Of a stretch of 64,000 bases of DNA, positions 1-10,639 are shown piece by piece. The notes under the pieces were generated by a model. It saw nothing but the letters and a program-made list of their open reading frames with translations. It was not told the origin of the DNA and did not search any database. Position 1 is the stretch's first letter. Each line of letters begins with the position of its first letter. The translations under genes were made by a program, and so were the position numbers. This stretch comes from Phymorhynchus buccinoides (lineage: Eukaryota > Mollusca > Gastropoda > Neogastropoda > Raphitomidae): contig CM065690.1 of assembly GCA_017654935.2 (NCBI GenBank), positions 17,267,855 to 17,331,854 of the forward strand. Reading direction: 5' to 3'.

Positions 1-410
1 TAACGGATGGGAACTGAAGATTAGGTTCGGTGTAGCAGAGAAAACCGTTTCAACGGCCTTGACTTGCAACGAGAAGCCAACGTCAAACAATCAAGGCCTG
101 AAGAAAGGCAAAGATCACTCAGTTGAACAACCAAGTGATCTAGGGCCAGTTAGAGTCTGGTGAAATTATTTTTAATTGGAGCCGTTGAAGTAACCGCTGG
201 ACATTACTCAAACAGCGAAAAAGACGGTTGAGCACGGAAGGCCAAAATAACCAGGAGGTTCTAGAAGAACCGGGACGTTATCTGCCGGTCCGTTGCCCCA
301 ACTCGGTTAAATGGATCAAACGATCTCTTGGTAGAACAAAACTTCGGACAGGTACCCTCCCTTGTATCCTCCCTCACTAATAAAGATGCTTCCTGTAAAA
401 TTTTGGCGCA
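1..410. other. unassigned left flank
   Basis: No convincing coding sequence, RNA gene or inverted repeat was recognised here. It lies directly upstream of the first copy of the duplicated Myb-like block and may be part of the same degenerate element. Confidence 0.4.
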
Positions 411-813
411 GTGATGGGAGAGGTTCTGCAGTTTGCAGGTGTAGATTATGTGGAGGAGGATCTACCCAGTACCACAACAGTGAACAACATTGTTTCTGAG
501 ACAAATTATCTGATCAAATCCTTGTACAATGAATGTCTTCAAAAAAACACTTCTTGGGGAATAAACAGTCATCCGGAGAGTGTGGGGAAAGATCACATGC
601 GTGGTGAATGCGCGAGGCAAATGTCAACGCACTGTTGCACAGATACGAAAAAAGTGGTCGCCTCTCAGAGCAGAGGCCATCAAATTTGCAAATCAAAACA
701 AAAATCCACCGACAGGTGGTGGACCACCACCAGAAGTTCCGGAGTGGGTGACTCTCGTCCTCAATGCAATAGGAATTGACAATCATGTCATTCATGGCAT
801 TCCAAATCTCCCA
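411..813 (+). pseudogene. Copy 1 of transposon-derived Myb/SANT-like ORF (frameshifted)
   Basis: A nearly identical second copy lies at 2,850-3,253. The first part (VLQFAGVDYVEEDLPST, then NNIVSETNYL) is in one frame. The Myb/SANT-like part (CQRTVAQIRKKWSPLRAEA, then PPTGGGPPPEVPEWV) is in another, so this copy carries a frameshift near 575-590. The RKKW helix followed by a TGGGP linker resembles Myb-like proteins linked to Harbinger transposons and NAIF1. That comparison is from memory of the families. The ORF ends at NLPG followed by a consensus 5' splice site (gtaagt at 814-819), so it may be an exon rather than a complete frame. Confidence 0.55.
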
Positions 814-839
814 GGTAAGTCATACTATTATGATGAATG

Positions 840-1735
840 ATACTTTTGTTACGCAGTGTTTTTGGCGTTTTTTGTGATGCCATATTTCTGGTTTGGGACC
901 TCAACGCAGTATGCGTATCACGTGACGCGCAGATGTGTATTGACCGATTTCGTTCAGTTGCCATGTTTGTCTTGAACTGGACACATCGGGGTTTTTTGGT
1001 CCTCAGCTGTTAGCTTTGGGATGTGGACCGGGGCAACTCAATTATGTTTTTTGTAAGCTGCTGTTGATGCAGCTTCTGTGGCTGGCTAGGAGAGTGGTGT
1101 GGCATGGGCCTCATCTCCTTTGACGTGCTGACTATCCTTTCCGTGCGGCGGTCTGGAGCAAAGTGACAGAGTCGGCAACACCAGGATGCACGCGGGCAGA
1201 CGTGACTTCGTTCTGCACCGGCAGGCCTGGTTGAAGAGAAAACGGCAGGAGTGCACTGGGAGCACCTGCGCTATTTACTGCCAGTTTGGTTTGTGGAACC
1301 GAGTAGTAGATCAAATGAGTTAGTTTTGGAAAACTACAAAGGAACCTACTACTTGTGTACTTGTAAATGGAGATGGTTTTGGAAAACTGAAATGGGAGAC
1401 AATTTGAGGATTAATTTAGAAAATGTGTTATTGAAATAGTTTCCCTTTTCTAGGTATATTAAGAAAAGGCGAAACACCCGAAGGAATTTTATATTTAGTG
1501 TGGAGAGTGAACTGATGATGAATGATAATTGAATGTGAAACTTTCTTTTGATTTAATAGTTGACCAGGATTGAATTCTACCTGCTTTTGTGGACTGTTGT
1601 TGATTGTTCGTCTGTGTCGTGAGGTGTGGATAATTTGGAGAGAGAGAGAGAAACACGAACATTCTCATGCGCTTCCATAGTCATACACTTTGATTGTTAA
1701 TGTTGATTATTTCCCCTCACGCACGGGTGTAACAA
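840..1735. other. unassigned stretch with short (GA)n
   Basis: No recognisable coding domain. It separates the first Myb-like block from the first zinc-knuckle block and is missing at the equivalent junction of the second copy (3,283-3,290), so it is either an insertion here or sequence deleted from the second copy. Confidence 0.4.
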
Positions 1736-1913
1736 CTTTGTTTTTTGGGGTATTGATAGGCTTAAGTTGTTCTTTCGACACCTTCTCATGTTCATGATGC
1801 TCAATGAGTCCATTTAAACTGATAATACATTTGCAATCCTAGGCTAATTTCAGAGCATTAGTTGTACAGTGTACATAATTTTAACTGTCCTTTCCTGAGT
1901 GTTGCTTCTCATA

Positions 1914-1956
<43 letters not shown>

Positions 1957-1964
1957 TGTATATA

Positions 1965-2014
<50 letters not shown>

Positions 2015-2275
2015 CATGTATGTGTGTGTGTGTGCCTTACTTTTTCTTTGGCTACTTTTCCATCCAAAATCTGTCTAACTCTAAGCTACCAAGATTTTGA
2101 TGTACAGGCTTTTGCCCCCACACAAATCTTTCGCTGCACTAAATGCAACAGACTTGGCTTCATTAAATATTCATGTCAGTCAAAACCGACTTGCAGCAAA
2201 TGTGGCCAGTCTGACCATGATAAGAGCTCTTGCAACAAGCCTTCAAGATGTGTGAATTGCTCAGGGGATATCAAA
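1736..2275 (+). repeat. Copy 1 of zinc-knuckle block with (GT)n
   Basis: This block is repeated almost exactly at 3,284-3,770. It starts with tttgttttttgggg, contains a variable (GT)n/(TATACATG) microsatellite (1,915-2,034) and ends in an open segment with tandem CCHC-type knuckles: CTKCNRLGFIKYSC, CSKCGQSDHDKSSC and CVNCSGD. Such knuckle arrays are typical of ORF1/gag-like proteins of non-LTR retrotransposons. After about 2,270 the two copies diverge: copy 1 runs into a coiled-coil segment, copy 2 into other sequence. Confidence 0.6.
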
Positions 2276-3283
2276 GGATGTCAATTCTCTGGTTCTCTGG
2301 ATAGCAAAAACATCAAACGAAGACATACACAGCTTTCAAACAAAGTGATGAAAAAGAAAGATGAATTGGAAATGCTGAATAAAACACGGTCATTTTGCTC
2401 CAAATAACGTTTAAAACAAGGGAAAAAAGGTCTTCTGAAAAGATTAAACAGCTGGAGACTAGTTTAAGCCTTTCTGAAAATAAATGTGCACGTATGTTTG
2501 ACATGGAAAGACAACTGACTAGCTTTATTTCCTTAAATGATGCGCAGCAGAAAGAAATCAATGCACTCAATCAGAAAAATCGCGCTCTGCAAAAAAAAAG
2601 CTGCAAACAACAAATGTCGACTTAAACAAGCAAGAATGCAAAACAAAGCGCTTGTATCAGAGATCAGCAGGTTAAATAAGATTGTTGCTAAGCAAAATAA
2701 ACAACTAGAAATCTCTGAAAAGCAAGCTATGGAAAGTGATGGTCTTTGTTTAAAACCTCTGCTGAAACAAAATGGTGAATTGACACCAGAAGCTCGTCAA
2801 TGTGCTGCGATGTTGGTTGCGAGAGAAGTTTCCACTGAGCAGGCTGGTGCAGTGATGGGAGAGGTTCTGCAGTTTGCAGGTGTAGATTATGTGGAGGAGG
2901 ATCTACCCAGTACAACAGTGAACAACATTGTTTCTGAGACAAATTATCTGATCAAATCCTTGTACAATGAATGTCTTCAAAAAAACACTTCTTGGGGAAT
3001 AAACAGTCATCCGGACAGAGTGTGGGGGAAGATCACACGCGTGGTGAATGCGCGAGGCAAATGTCAACGCACTGTTGCACAGATACGAAAAAAGTGGTCG
3101 CCTCTCAGAGCAGAGGCCATCAAATTTGCAAATCAAAACAAAAATCCACCGACAGGTGGTGGACCACCACCAGAAGTTCCTGAGTGGGTGACTCTCGTCC
3201 TCAATGCAATAGGAATTGACAATCATGTCATTCATGTCATTCCAAATCTCCCAGGTAAATCATACTATTATGATGAATGATAC
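2276..3283 (+). pseudogene. Coiled-coil plus Myb/SANT-like transposon protein, frameshifted
   Basis: Three overlapping frames give one probable ancestral protein broken by two frameshifts (near 2,400 and 2,600). The first parts are lysine/glutamate-rich coiled coil (for example NKVMKKKDELEMLNK and ALVSEISRLNKIVAKQNK). Then comes a segment beginning LTPEARQCAAMLVAREVST, of a kind common in repeated invertebrate genes of transposon origin. Last is the Myb/SANT-like module shared with copy 1, here fused in frame with it. The join ECLQ-KNTSWG looks chimeric. The frame ends near NLPG followed by gtaaat (3,254), a weaker form of the splice donor in copy 1. The exact superfamily was not identified. 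Confidence 0.55.
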
Positions 3284-3467
3284 TTTGTTTTTTGGGGGTA
3301 TTGATAGGCTTAAGTTGTTCTTTCGACACCTTCTCATGTTCATGATGCTCAATGAGTCCATTTAAACTGACAATACATTTGTAATCCTAGGCTAATTTCA
3401 GAGCATTAGTTGTACAGTGTACATAATTTTAACTGTCCTTTCCTGAGTGTTGCTTCTCATATCGTGC

Positions 3468-3520
<53 letters not shown>

Positions 3521-3895
3521 CATGTATGTGTGTGTGTATGCCTTACTTTTTCTTTGGCTACTTTTCCATCAAAAATCTGTCTAAGCTACCAAGATTTTGA
3601 TGTACAGGCTTTTGCCCCCACACAAATCTTTCGCTGCACTAAATGCAACAGACTTGGCTTCATTAAATATTCATGTCAGTCAAAACCGACTTGCAGCAAA
3701 TGTGGCCAGTCTGACCATGATAAGAGCTCTTGCAACAAGCCTTCAAGATGTGTGAATTGCTCAGGGGATATCATCTTTGAGTCATTCAACTGTGTGCTTG
3801 GCTCTAAGGCACCCAAAGGATGTCAATTCTCTGGTTCGGGCAACCTTCTTCTCCGCTTGATAATTCACACGTATGGGGGTAGGCACCTCAGTACC
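3284..3895 (+). repeat. Copy 2 of zinc-knuckle block
   Basis: Second copy of the block at 1,736-2,275, with a shorter (GT)n run (3,472-3,520). The CCHC knuckles are conserved and the open frame continues to 3,898. It adds about 45 bp (SFNCVLGSKAP) that copy 1 lacks, so copy 1 has a deletion or copy 2 an insertion within the knuckle protein. Confidence 0.6.
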
Positions 3896-5225
3896 TGACC
3901 AACGTCGAGTAAACTCATGTTGTCAATAGCCCTGCTGACAACTAAGGCCATTTCAGGGCTATCATCGTGTTAAGATCTGACCATAGATGGCATAATAATG
4001 TCAAAGAGAAGTTAAAACATTCCAAGTCTTTCGTTACCACCTGCCTTATGATCAGTTCATGCAAAGGGGATAGGAAATGTTCAGGTACAAAAGCCAGGTC
4101 ACCCATTATTTCGAAGAAAGTAACAAAACACAGGAAATCATCAACAAAGGCCCTAACGCCACTGAGAAAGAAACGGGCCAAAGTGGAAAAGTTCGCTTGA
4201 ACATATCAGGAAACACCGAAGAAGACGCTGCCAGACAGCAGGCACAAGAACTAAAGTCTTTGTGTAAAGCTCGTAAGAAGATAGTTCTGGAAAACACACA
4301 TTGTGGTCAGATTTCTGCCACAGAAATGGAAGCGCTTCTTTGCTTGCTACACTGGGCCTCAGTTTAATCAAATACGGATTGCACAAGCGGTCGAGGCCTA
4401 CAACCCGATTCCAAACGCCTGTAGCATGCATCAAGGATGTCCCAGCATGTCATCAAATTGCTGGACGAATACGACAAGCAAGATCGGCTGACGTGACATG
4501 AAGGGTGCATCCCAGGAGGAAATATGGATCAAGATTGGCGGTGACCATGGCAAGGATCCTTCAAAATGATGCTCCAGATCACCAATCTTGAGAACGCCAA
4601 CTCCAAGCATAACACATGCGTTGTCACTCTGGCCGAGGCTAAGGATAACCCTGACAACCTGCGAAGGCTGATGGACCCCTACCAGAAGCAGATTGACACA
4701 GATTTCAGACTTCGAGTTTGTTCCAAATGGGAACATAGTGTATAGAGCCTCCCCAGCATATCGGCTACAAGAATTGGACAGGAAGCTTCAAAGCAATGGA
4801 GCCTGTCGGTGCTCAACTTGTTGACTCCATTGAAAAACATGGAGTGGAAGTTTTAACCATAACCATGGATGATGATACAACGATGTATCGGATCAGAAAA
4901 GAGATCGCTCATGAAGTGAAATGACATCAACCACACAACAAAACACCCCGCGAGCAGTCTCGATTCACTGCAGAAAAAACATAAGTCACTGAGTAATGGC
5001 TGAAAAAGTTTCAATTATGCCTCGGCTCAAACCAAGGGCGATGCAGAAGTTTGTCGCCCAGAGGATCAATCAAATCATTCCTCATGCTTTTGCAGTTTTG
5101 GTGACCACAGAGACTGCGGAAGTTGGTGTGGCTTCAAAACAAATCCAGAAACTTACAGACAGCACAATGAGCAGGCAGGCACATGTTAAGAGCACTGGGT
5201 TGCGAACCATTTTCTTCCTCGTTTG
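3896..5225 (+). pseudogene. Mutator-like transposase fragments, copy A
   Basis: Degenerate coding pieces in several frames. One contains KIGGDHG-like and TNLENANSKHNTCVVTLAEA segments (about 4,520-4,740). The next contains SIEKHGVEVLTITMDDDTT (about 4,822-4,890), which resembles the TMDDD region of the Mutator-like transposase domain, followed by SLQKKHKSLS and PHAF-type motifs. Stops and frameshifts make it non-functional. The block recurs with changes at 6,636-7,620. Assignment is by remembered family motifs; a domain search with PF20700 would settle it. Confidence 0.55.
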
Positions 5226-5500
5226 AGGCTATGCATCCTTTCAAACTATGATTATGTTTCAAGGATACACATATAAAAGAAAACCCTACAAGTTTTATGA
5301 TGGATGTAAGAGCGATATATACCATATATCTTCCTGTTTGAAATTATCTACAGAGACTACAAATGACACAAGCTTAATAATATTGTGATCCATGCAATAT
5401 CCACCCATCCTCAAGAAAAAAATAGTACCTGTATGGTGATGATTAACGCCGGTTCAAGACAGCATAGACTTCTTGCTAGAACCACAATCTCTATGAAACA
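5226..5500 (+). repeat. Dispersed block T, copy 1
   Basis: A block of about 270 bp beginning ggctatgcatcctttcaaac, repeated at 6,337-6,605 and, truncated, at 7,631-7,700. It lies at the boundary of each Mutator-like fragment, which suggests the end of the same element or a segmental-duplication unit. Confidence 0.65.
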
Positions 5501-6336
5501 AAAAAACAAGACCGACACACACATCCCGGCCTGGTACTGGGATGGACCTCCACCCTGCTTAAGCTACAATGCACCCCCTCCCCGCCTCCCTTCACAGGTA
5601 CCCATGGAAGACTGGGACGATTTCAAAATGCACATCAACAACCACATCAAAAGCTTCATCATGGATCGTCTCTTGGACACATCCAACTACCTACACAGAT
5701 ACATCGATCACATTGATCATCAACACGTACAACATTCCCAGATACTTCCTCACCCTCCCATCCCACGTTACCTTAAAACAACTTCAACCTCGCACGGCTT
5801 CAACTATGGCGGAATTTGACATTGCAACTTCGAGCTCGAGTCTCTTCTTTTTTCTCATCCCTCGACTTCTCTTCTTCTTCCATTCATCTAATACAAATGT
5901 GGCTGCTGTTTGCCACCGTCCGAGTTGACATTATAAATCACCGCACTTCCTTCCAATCTCCATCATTCCAATCTCCATCTCCATCATTCCAATCTCCATC
6001 AGATCGGCCCCTGTACTTTGACAACATACACCCAAACAGGAAAGGGACGGCTGTCTTGGCCCAAAACCTGAAGGCAGCCGTCTCCACTTTCTTCATGAAG
6101 ATTGCTGCCTCAACAATGGAAGAACGTCTGGACTTCAACCTCCATCAGCATCAACGCAAACCGGCGACCCTACACTGGCTTTCGTCAAGGGAACGTCCCG
6201 GGTGGTAATAAGCAAAGATTTAACTCATTGAACATTGCCAACCATGACCCCTTGCACAAGATTCAGCCATTGTATTAACAGTTACAAGAGCAGTTCCAAG
6301 AGCTGCATACAGCTGCATGGAAATCTGCGTGCATGG
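5501..6336 (+). pseudogene. Retroelement-like fragment with SGNH-type esterase end
   Basis: Overlapping frames without a complete ORF. The segment RPLYFDNIHPNRKGTAVLAQ (about 6,005-6,066) has the D-x-x-H arrangement and following helix seen at the C-terminal end of SGNH/GDSL esterase domains, which occur in some LINE ORF1 proteins and other mobile elements. There is also a CT-rich run and a short repeat of ccaatctccatc (5,953-6,000). Confidence 0.4.
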
Positions 6337-6635
6337 GGCTATGCATCCTTTCAAACTATGATTACGTTTCAAGGGTACACATAAAAACAACAACCGAACA
6401 CCAGTTTTATGACGGATGCGAGCGATATACACCATATATCTTCCAGTTTGAAATGATCTACAGAGACTACAAATGACACAAGCTTAATAATATTGTGATC
6501 CATGCAGTATCCACCCATCCTCAAGAAAAACATAGTACCTGTATGGTGATAACTAACGCCGGTTCAAGACAGCGCAGACTTCTTGCTAAAACCACAATCC
6601 CTATCAATATCCATAAAATGAAAAATTACATAGGA
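6337..6635 (+). repeat. Dispersed block T, copy 2
   Basis: Near-identical to 5,226-5,500, including acaaatgacacaagcttaat and the accggttcaag-like segment, with point differences. It directly precedes the second Mutator-like block. Confidence 0.65.
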
Positions 6636-7630
6636 ACACCTCAGTACCTGACCAACGTCGAGAAAACTCATGTTGCCAATAGCCCTGCCGAAAACTAAGG
6701 CCATTTCAGGGCAATCACAGTGTTAAGATCTGACCATACATGATGTAATGTCAAAGAGAAGTTAAAACATTCCAAGTCTTTCGTTAGCACCTGATCAGTC
6801 CATGCAAAGGGGACAGGACATTTTCAGGTGCCAGGTCACCCAATATTTTGAAGAAAGTAACAAAACCCAGGAAATCATCAACAAAGGCCTGAACGCCACT
6901 AAGAAAGAAATGGGCCAAAGAAGTGGAGAAAGTTCGCTGGAACATATCAGGAAACACCGAGGAAGACGCTGTCAGACAGCAGGCCCAAGAACTAAAGTCC
7001 TTGTGCAAAGCTCGTAAGAAGATAGTTCTGGAAAACGCAGGTTGTGGTCAGGTTTCTGTCACAGAAATTGAAGCGCTGCTTTGCGTGCTGCACTGGGCCT
7101 CAGTTTAACAAAACACGGACTGCATAAGCGGTCGAGGCCTACAACCTGATTCCAAACGCCCGTAGCAGGCATCAAGGATGTCCCAGCATGTCACCAAATT
7201 GCTGGACGAATACGACAAGCAAGATCGGCTAACGTGACATGAAGGGTGCATCCCAGGAGGAAATATGGATCAAGATTGGCGGTGACCATGGCGAGGATCC
7301 TTCAAAATGATGCTCCAGATCGCCAATCTTGAGAAGGCCAACTCCAAGCACAACACATGCGTCATCACTCTGGCCGAGGCTCAGGATAACCCTGACAATC
7401 TGCAAATGCTGATAGACCCCTACCAGGAGCAGATCGACACACGGATTTCAGACTGTGTGGTTTGTTCCAAATGGGAACATAGTGTATAGAGCCTCCCCCA
7501 GCATATCGGCTACAATAATTGAACAGGAAGCGCCAAAGCAATGGAGTTTGATGTTAGTGTTCAACTTGTTGACTCCATTGAAAAACTTGAGTGGAAGTTT
7601 CAACCATAATCATGGCTGATGAGAGCATGA
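6636..7630 (+). pseudogene. Mutator-like transposase fragments, copy A'
   Basis: Second copy of 3,896-4,890, starting again with cctcagtacctgaccaacgt and running through the HCxx-ARKKIVLEN segment, the NSKHNTCVITLAEAQDNPDN segment (7,307-7,489) and the start of the SIEKL motif. It breaks down before the TMDDD motif, so it is more truncated than copy A. A relic, not a working gene. Confidence 0.55.
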
Positions 7631-7700
7631 GGCTATGCATCCTTTCAAACTATGATTACGTTTCAAGGATACACATATAAAAGAAAAACCTACAAGTTTA
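7631..7700 (+). repeat. Dispersed block T, truncated copy 3
   Basis: Only the first 70 bp of block T (ggctatgcatcctttcaaac to cctacaag) remain before unrelated sequence begins. Confidence 0.55.
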
Positions 7701-7849
7701 AATTATTTTCCTTGCACATCCTGTCCATGTTGGCTCCTGCTTCAATTGTATTATCACTGCAGCCTACACCCTGACATCGTAGCTGTGAATACATGTTGAG
7801 GCTTGGAATGAGTGGTGTGTGAGCAATGAGTCTCTATCACCCATCAGAT

Positions 7850-8400
7850 ATGATGAGGCCAACAACAACAAAATGTCTGTTTCCGGTAACCCGACCGAGC
7901 CTAGTTTTTGCTGCCAACCCTAATTTTTTTTTGTGGACGAGTTTCAAAAAAAAAAAGAAAGAAGCAATTTGAGCAGACGATGCAAGGGAAACAACCATTG
8001 CACTCTCACTCGGCGTAGTCAAGGACCGTTACTCGCGCAGACTTTCATGATCAACATCCGCCAACACAATGGCGGGCGCAAGGCACGCGATTGCCATTTC
8101 TATGTCTAAATGCGATCATGCGGATGCAGTGAAATCAATTGGTACATTTCCATCAGCGTACACATTGTTAGAAGTATTCCGGGATCTACACCCAGAGTTT
8201 GACAACATCAAAAACTACACTGTGAACGCGAAAGGCTTTTCTGCTCTTTCTGGCAGTACTAGTGATCGTGACGAGTTGGAGCTGGAGTGGGCTCTGACTG
8301 TCGGGGACATTGTCGGTGATTTCCAGCTAAAAAGTGTGCGCTTTAACCCTCTTGTATTCATAACGTAGGCAACCGGGAATTCCCCAAACAACCATATGTT
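7850..8400 (+). mobile_element. Divergent relative of the Harbinger-like small-ORF elements
   Basis: The left part (GAGGCCAACAACAACAAAAT, then gtttccggtaacccgacc and ccctaatttttt) matches a solo end at 32,390-32,530. It shares the ACCCTA/T-run/CCGACCCTA pattern of the two elements at 29.0 and 31.5 kb. It carries an ORF homologous to theirs. The right end was not located, probably because a piggyBac element starts at about 8,413. Confidence 0.5.
8069..8368 (+). CDS. Small conserved ORF of unknown function (99 aa)
   Basis: An intact 99-residue frame beginning MAGARHAIAI. Residues about 31-92 align with the ORFs at 29,354-29,640 and 31,650-31,890. Shared pattern: YTL(L/M)(E/D)VFRD(L/I)HP(E/D), a G-x-SA-x-L centre, an acidic ELE(F/W)-type strand, then GD and LKS(V/L)(R/Q)F at the end. 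The DNA between copies is poorly conserved while the residue pattern is kept, which suggests past selection on a protein. No tryptophan-spaced Myb motif and no DDE motif is visible. Function unknown. Confidence 0.55.
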   Translation: MAGARHAIAISMSKCDHADAVKSIGTFPSAYTLLEVFRDLHPEFDNIKNYTVNAKGFSALSGSTSDRDELELEWALTVGDIVGDFQLKSVRFNPLVFIT

Positions 8401-8412
8401 TTCATAGCGTTC

Positions 8413-8690
8413 TTAACCGGTGCCACGTGTGTAGTACTTTTCTATCACGTGCAAACGCCGTGACCCAGCGTGGAGGGGTCAGGGAAGCTGGCATTGACTT
8501 AGCTTTAGACCAATGAAAGTCCTCATAGTATTTTGGGATAGTAAGGGATGCTCCATTCACAAAGAGAAGCAAGAATGTGCGTGCGTGTCAAGTTGTGAAA
8601 AAGTGTGTAGGAGTGAAAATGGAGTCGTCTGCTAGTGATGCTACAGCGAGTGATAGTGAGGATTTCCCAGAGTATTCGGCAGAAGAATGG
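8413..8690 (+). mobile_element. Probable 5' end of a piggyBac-like element
   Basis: A TTAA at 8,413-8,416 is followed by ccggtgccacgtgtgta. The far end at about 15,095 reads, inverted, TTAACCCCTTCACTGCC, which is similar in its TTAACC and TGCC parts. From 8,618 an ATG opens an acidic serine-rich start (MESSASDATASDSEDFPEYS), as is usual for piggyBac transposases. It is broken at about 8,690, where DIRS tyrosine-recombinase sequence begins. The link to the transposase remnants at 12.1-14.8 kb is inference from position and TTAA ends. Confidence 0.45.
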
Positions 8691-9285
8691 GGCAGTTTTA
8701 AGATTCTCACCCTCAAGACAGTTTTTCTGATCGCTCTGGCCACTGCCAGAAGGGTCAGCGGCCTCCATGCGCTCAGCGGCCTGGCCCGCGACGTCGAGTT
8801 CTCGGCCGACTACTCGTCGGTCTCATTGAGCTTTCTTCCGGAGTTCAGAGCAAAAAACAACAACCGGGGGACGTTTCCTCTCCTGTTGTTCACATCTCCA
8901 GTCTCTGTTCTGTTCTCGGCCCTGACGATGCTGACGGCTTTTCCTGTCTATTAACCCGAGGTACCTGAAGGACATTTCTAAAATCACTGTCTCCAGGTGG
9001 ATTCTGGACTTGGTTAAGCTAGCCTACTCTAAGTCCCTTTTGAGCCTTCCTGCTAGCCCTGTCAGGGCGCATGAACTGCGCACCATCTCTTCCTCACTCG
9101 CTCTCCTCAGAGGGGTTCCCTTGTTGAAAGTCATGGCGTCCGCGTTCTGGAGATCACGCAACACGTTCCTCCAGTACTATCTCAGGGACATCGAAACCAG
9201 GAGCGAAAGCGACACCTTCTCCATCAGGAAGGTGGTGGTCGCGCAGGTTCACACCAACCGACCTGGGTTAAACCTTAACACATAA
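8691..9285 (+). pseudogene. DIRS-type tyrosine recombinase C-terminal part
   Basis: The frame contains LTLKTVFLIALATARRVSGL, matching the catalytic-arginine box of DIRS-element tyrosine recombinases. After a frameshift near 8,940-8,955 the protein resumes at YLKDISK and contains AHELRTISSSLALLRG (the H-x-x-R box) and FWRSRNTFLQYYLRD, which holds the candidate tyrosine nucleophile. Stop at 9,283-9,285. The N-terminal half, RT and RNase H are missing, so this is a 3' fragment in the order expected for a DIRS element (recombinase last). Confidence 0.75.
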
Positions 9286-10180
9286 AATAAACGAAGTCAG
9301 CCACGGAGCTAGGCCTACTATCGCGGTGGGGTTAGTTCCCATGATAGCGTACCGTAGCCTAGTCATCCGGGGTGACTTCCCCTCATTCCTGATACTCCCT
9401 AAAAAAGAAGCATCCGAAGCGAGGGAGGAAGGGAGGGACCCTTTTTTGTTTTAGGTGTTGGTAGGTACCAACACCTGAAACAACTGCATTAGCGTTAAGC
9501 GACCTGGAGCTATACCATAGCATATAGAAAAACGAAAGTAGGCATCTGGCCTTGACCCCTAGCCGGATGTGGGGCGGGAGTGATCCCCCCTTACCGGTCT
9601 AGTGTAGGCTAGGCCAATGAGAGCCTACTTCCGCCATTACAATTTTCCAGCGTTTCTTTGTTGACCTGGGCTGCCTGGCTTCTACCCTTTTTGGTTTACA
9701 ACACTCTTAACTGGTGGGTTCGTTCCTGTTCCTTTCTATCATCGGTTTCAGTGTAATACTGAGTCTCGATTGGCTCAGTTTCTGTAGTCTAAGTTCGCTA
9801 GAACTTTCACAGTTTGAATTTTTCTGTTCGTCACTCACCGTGCACTACTAGTGCACGCGCGCACGCGTGGTTTCGTCTCTTCAAACTCAACCTGGGTTCA
9901 TCCTTAACACATAAAATAAAAGAAGTTAGCCCTGGAGCTAGGCCTACTAGCCTGCTATCGCAGTGGGTAAGCTCCCATGATAGCAGCTGTGGTCTAGTCA
10001 TCCAGGGTGACTTCCCCTCATTCCTGATCTCCCAGGGCGCCATGTACGACTTGGGTTTCTCCTGCACCTGAGAATTGTCTTTCTTTGCTTCAATTCTGGT
10101 TTGTTCGTTCCTTTTTCTCCTATCTAGCTCGTTTTTAGAGGCCTTCAGCTCTCTAATCGCTCTATTTAGCCTCTTCTAGA
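9286..10180 (+). mobile_element. DIRS terminal repeat and junction sequences
   Basis: Two related stretches, 9,290-9,400 and 9,905-10,075, share acgaagtcagcc/aagaagttagcc-type starts and the segment agggtgacttcccctcattc. Between them is a terminal-repeat-like segment (about 9,460-9,790) starting accaacacctgaaacaactg and ending near ctggtgggttcgttcc. It is homologous to 10,645-10,940 and to a solo copy at 41,892-42,170. DIRS elements have split or inverted terminal repeats; this mixture fits several overlapping, truncated copies. Confidence 0.6.
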
Positions 10181-10190
10181 GTTTCTAATT

Positions 10191-10574
10191 TTGGAGTGGT
10201 GGAATATTTTGTGGGCCTTAGCCTACTTCGTTTTGTCTACTCGGTCAGTCATTATGGCTTCTCCACCTCCACTCACTTCAGTCTCTCAGACTGTTGTTTC
10301 TTCGGTTTCTCCCTCTGTCATTTCTCTTCCGTGTGACGAGCAGGGTCGTTTTGTCTCTGCGTCTGCTACTTCCGTCAGTAGCAGGGAGAAAAGTCTTTCC
10401 AAGAAAAGTCGAAGAAAGAAAGGTCGTCTAAAGAAAAGTCATCGCGTAAAAAGTCGTCTGCTACGACTCAGCCATCAGTTTCGCTGTCTGCTTCGCGTCT
10501 TGTTCCAGTTGTTCCCGAGCAGTCCTCTGTTCCCGAGCCGAACTTTTCGAATCTCGCCTCTCATCCGGAAGTGA
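10191..10574 (+). pseudogene. DIRS ORF1 (gag-like) fragment
   Basis: The frame at 10,254 starts MASPPPLTSVSQTVVSSVS and continues as a serine-rich then lysine/arginine-rich segment with CDEQGRFVSAS. The ORF at 11,482 has the same organisation (Ser/Pro start, K-x-ARDDKGKFLPSS, then Ser/Lys runs), so both are N-terminal parts of the same kind of ORF1. It stops at 10,574 after the basic region and is probably frameshifted there. Confidence 0.5.
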
Positions 10575-10639
10575 ATAGCCTTTCTAGTGTATGGCTAGAA
10601 TAGATTGGTGGATTTTGATTAATCCTACTATCTATTTAA

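Noticed and set aside
1862..2100. Long Cys-Val repeat frames
   Set aside because: Direct translation of (GT)n microsatellites. The same applies to Thr-His, Arg-Glu and Leu-Ser repeat frames at 27 kb, 40 kb, 45 kb, 49 kb, 55 kb, 58 kb and 63 kb.
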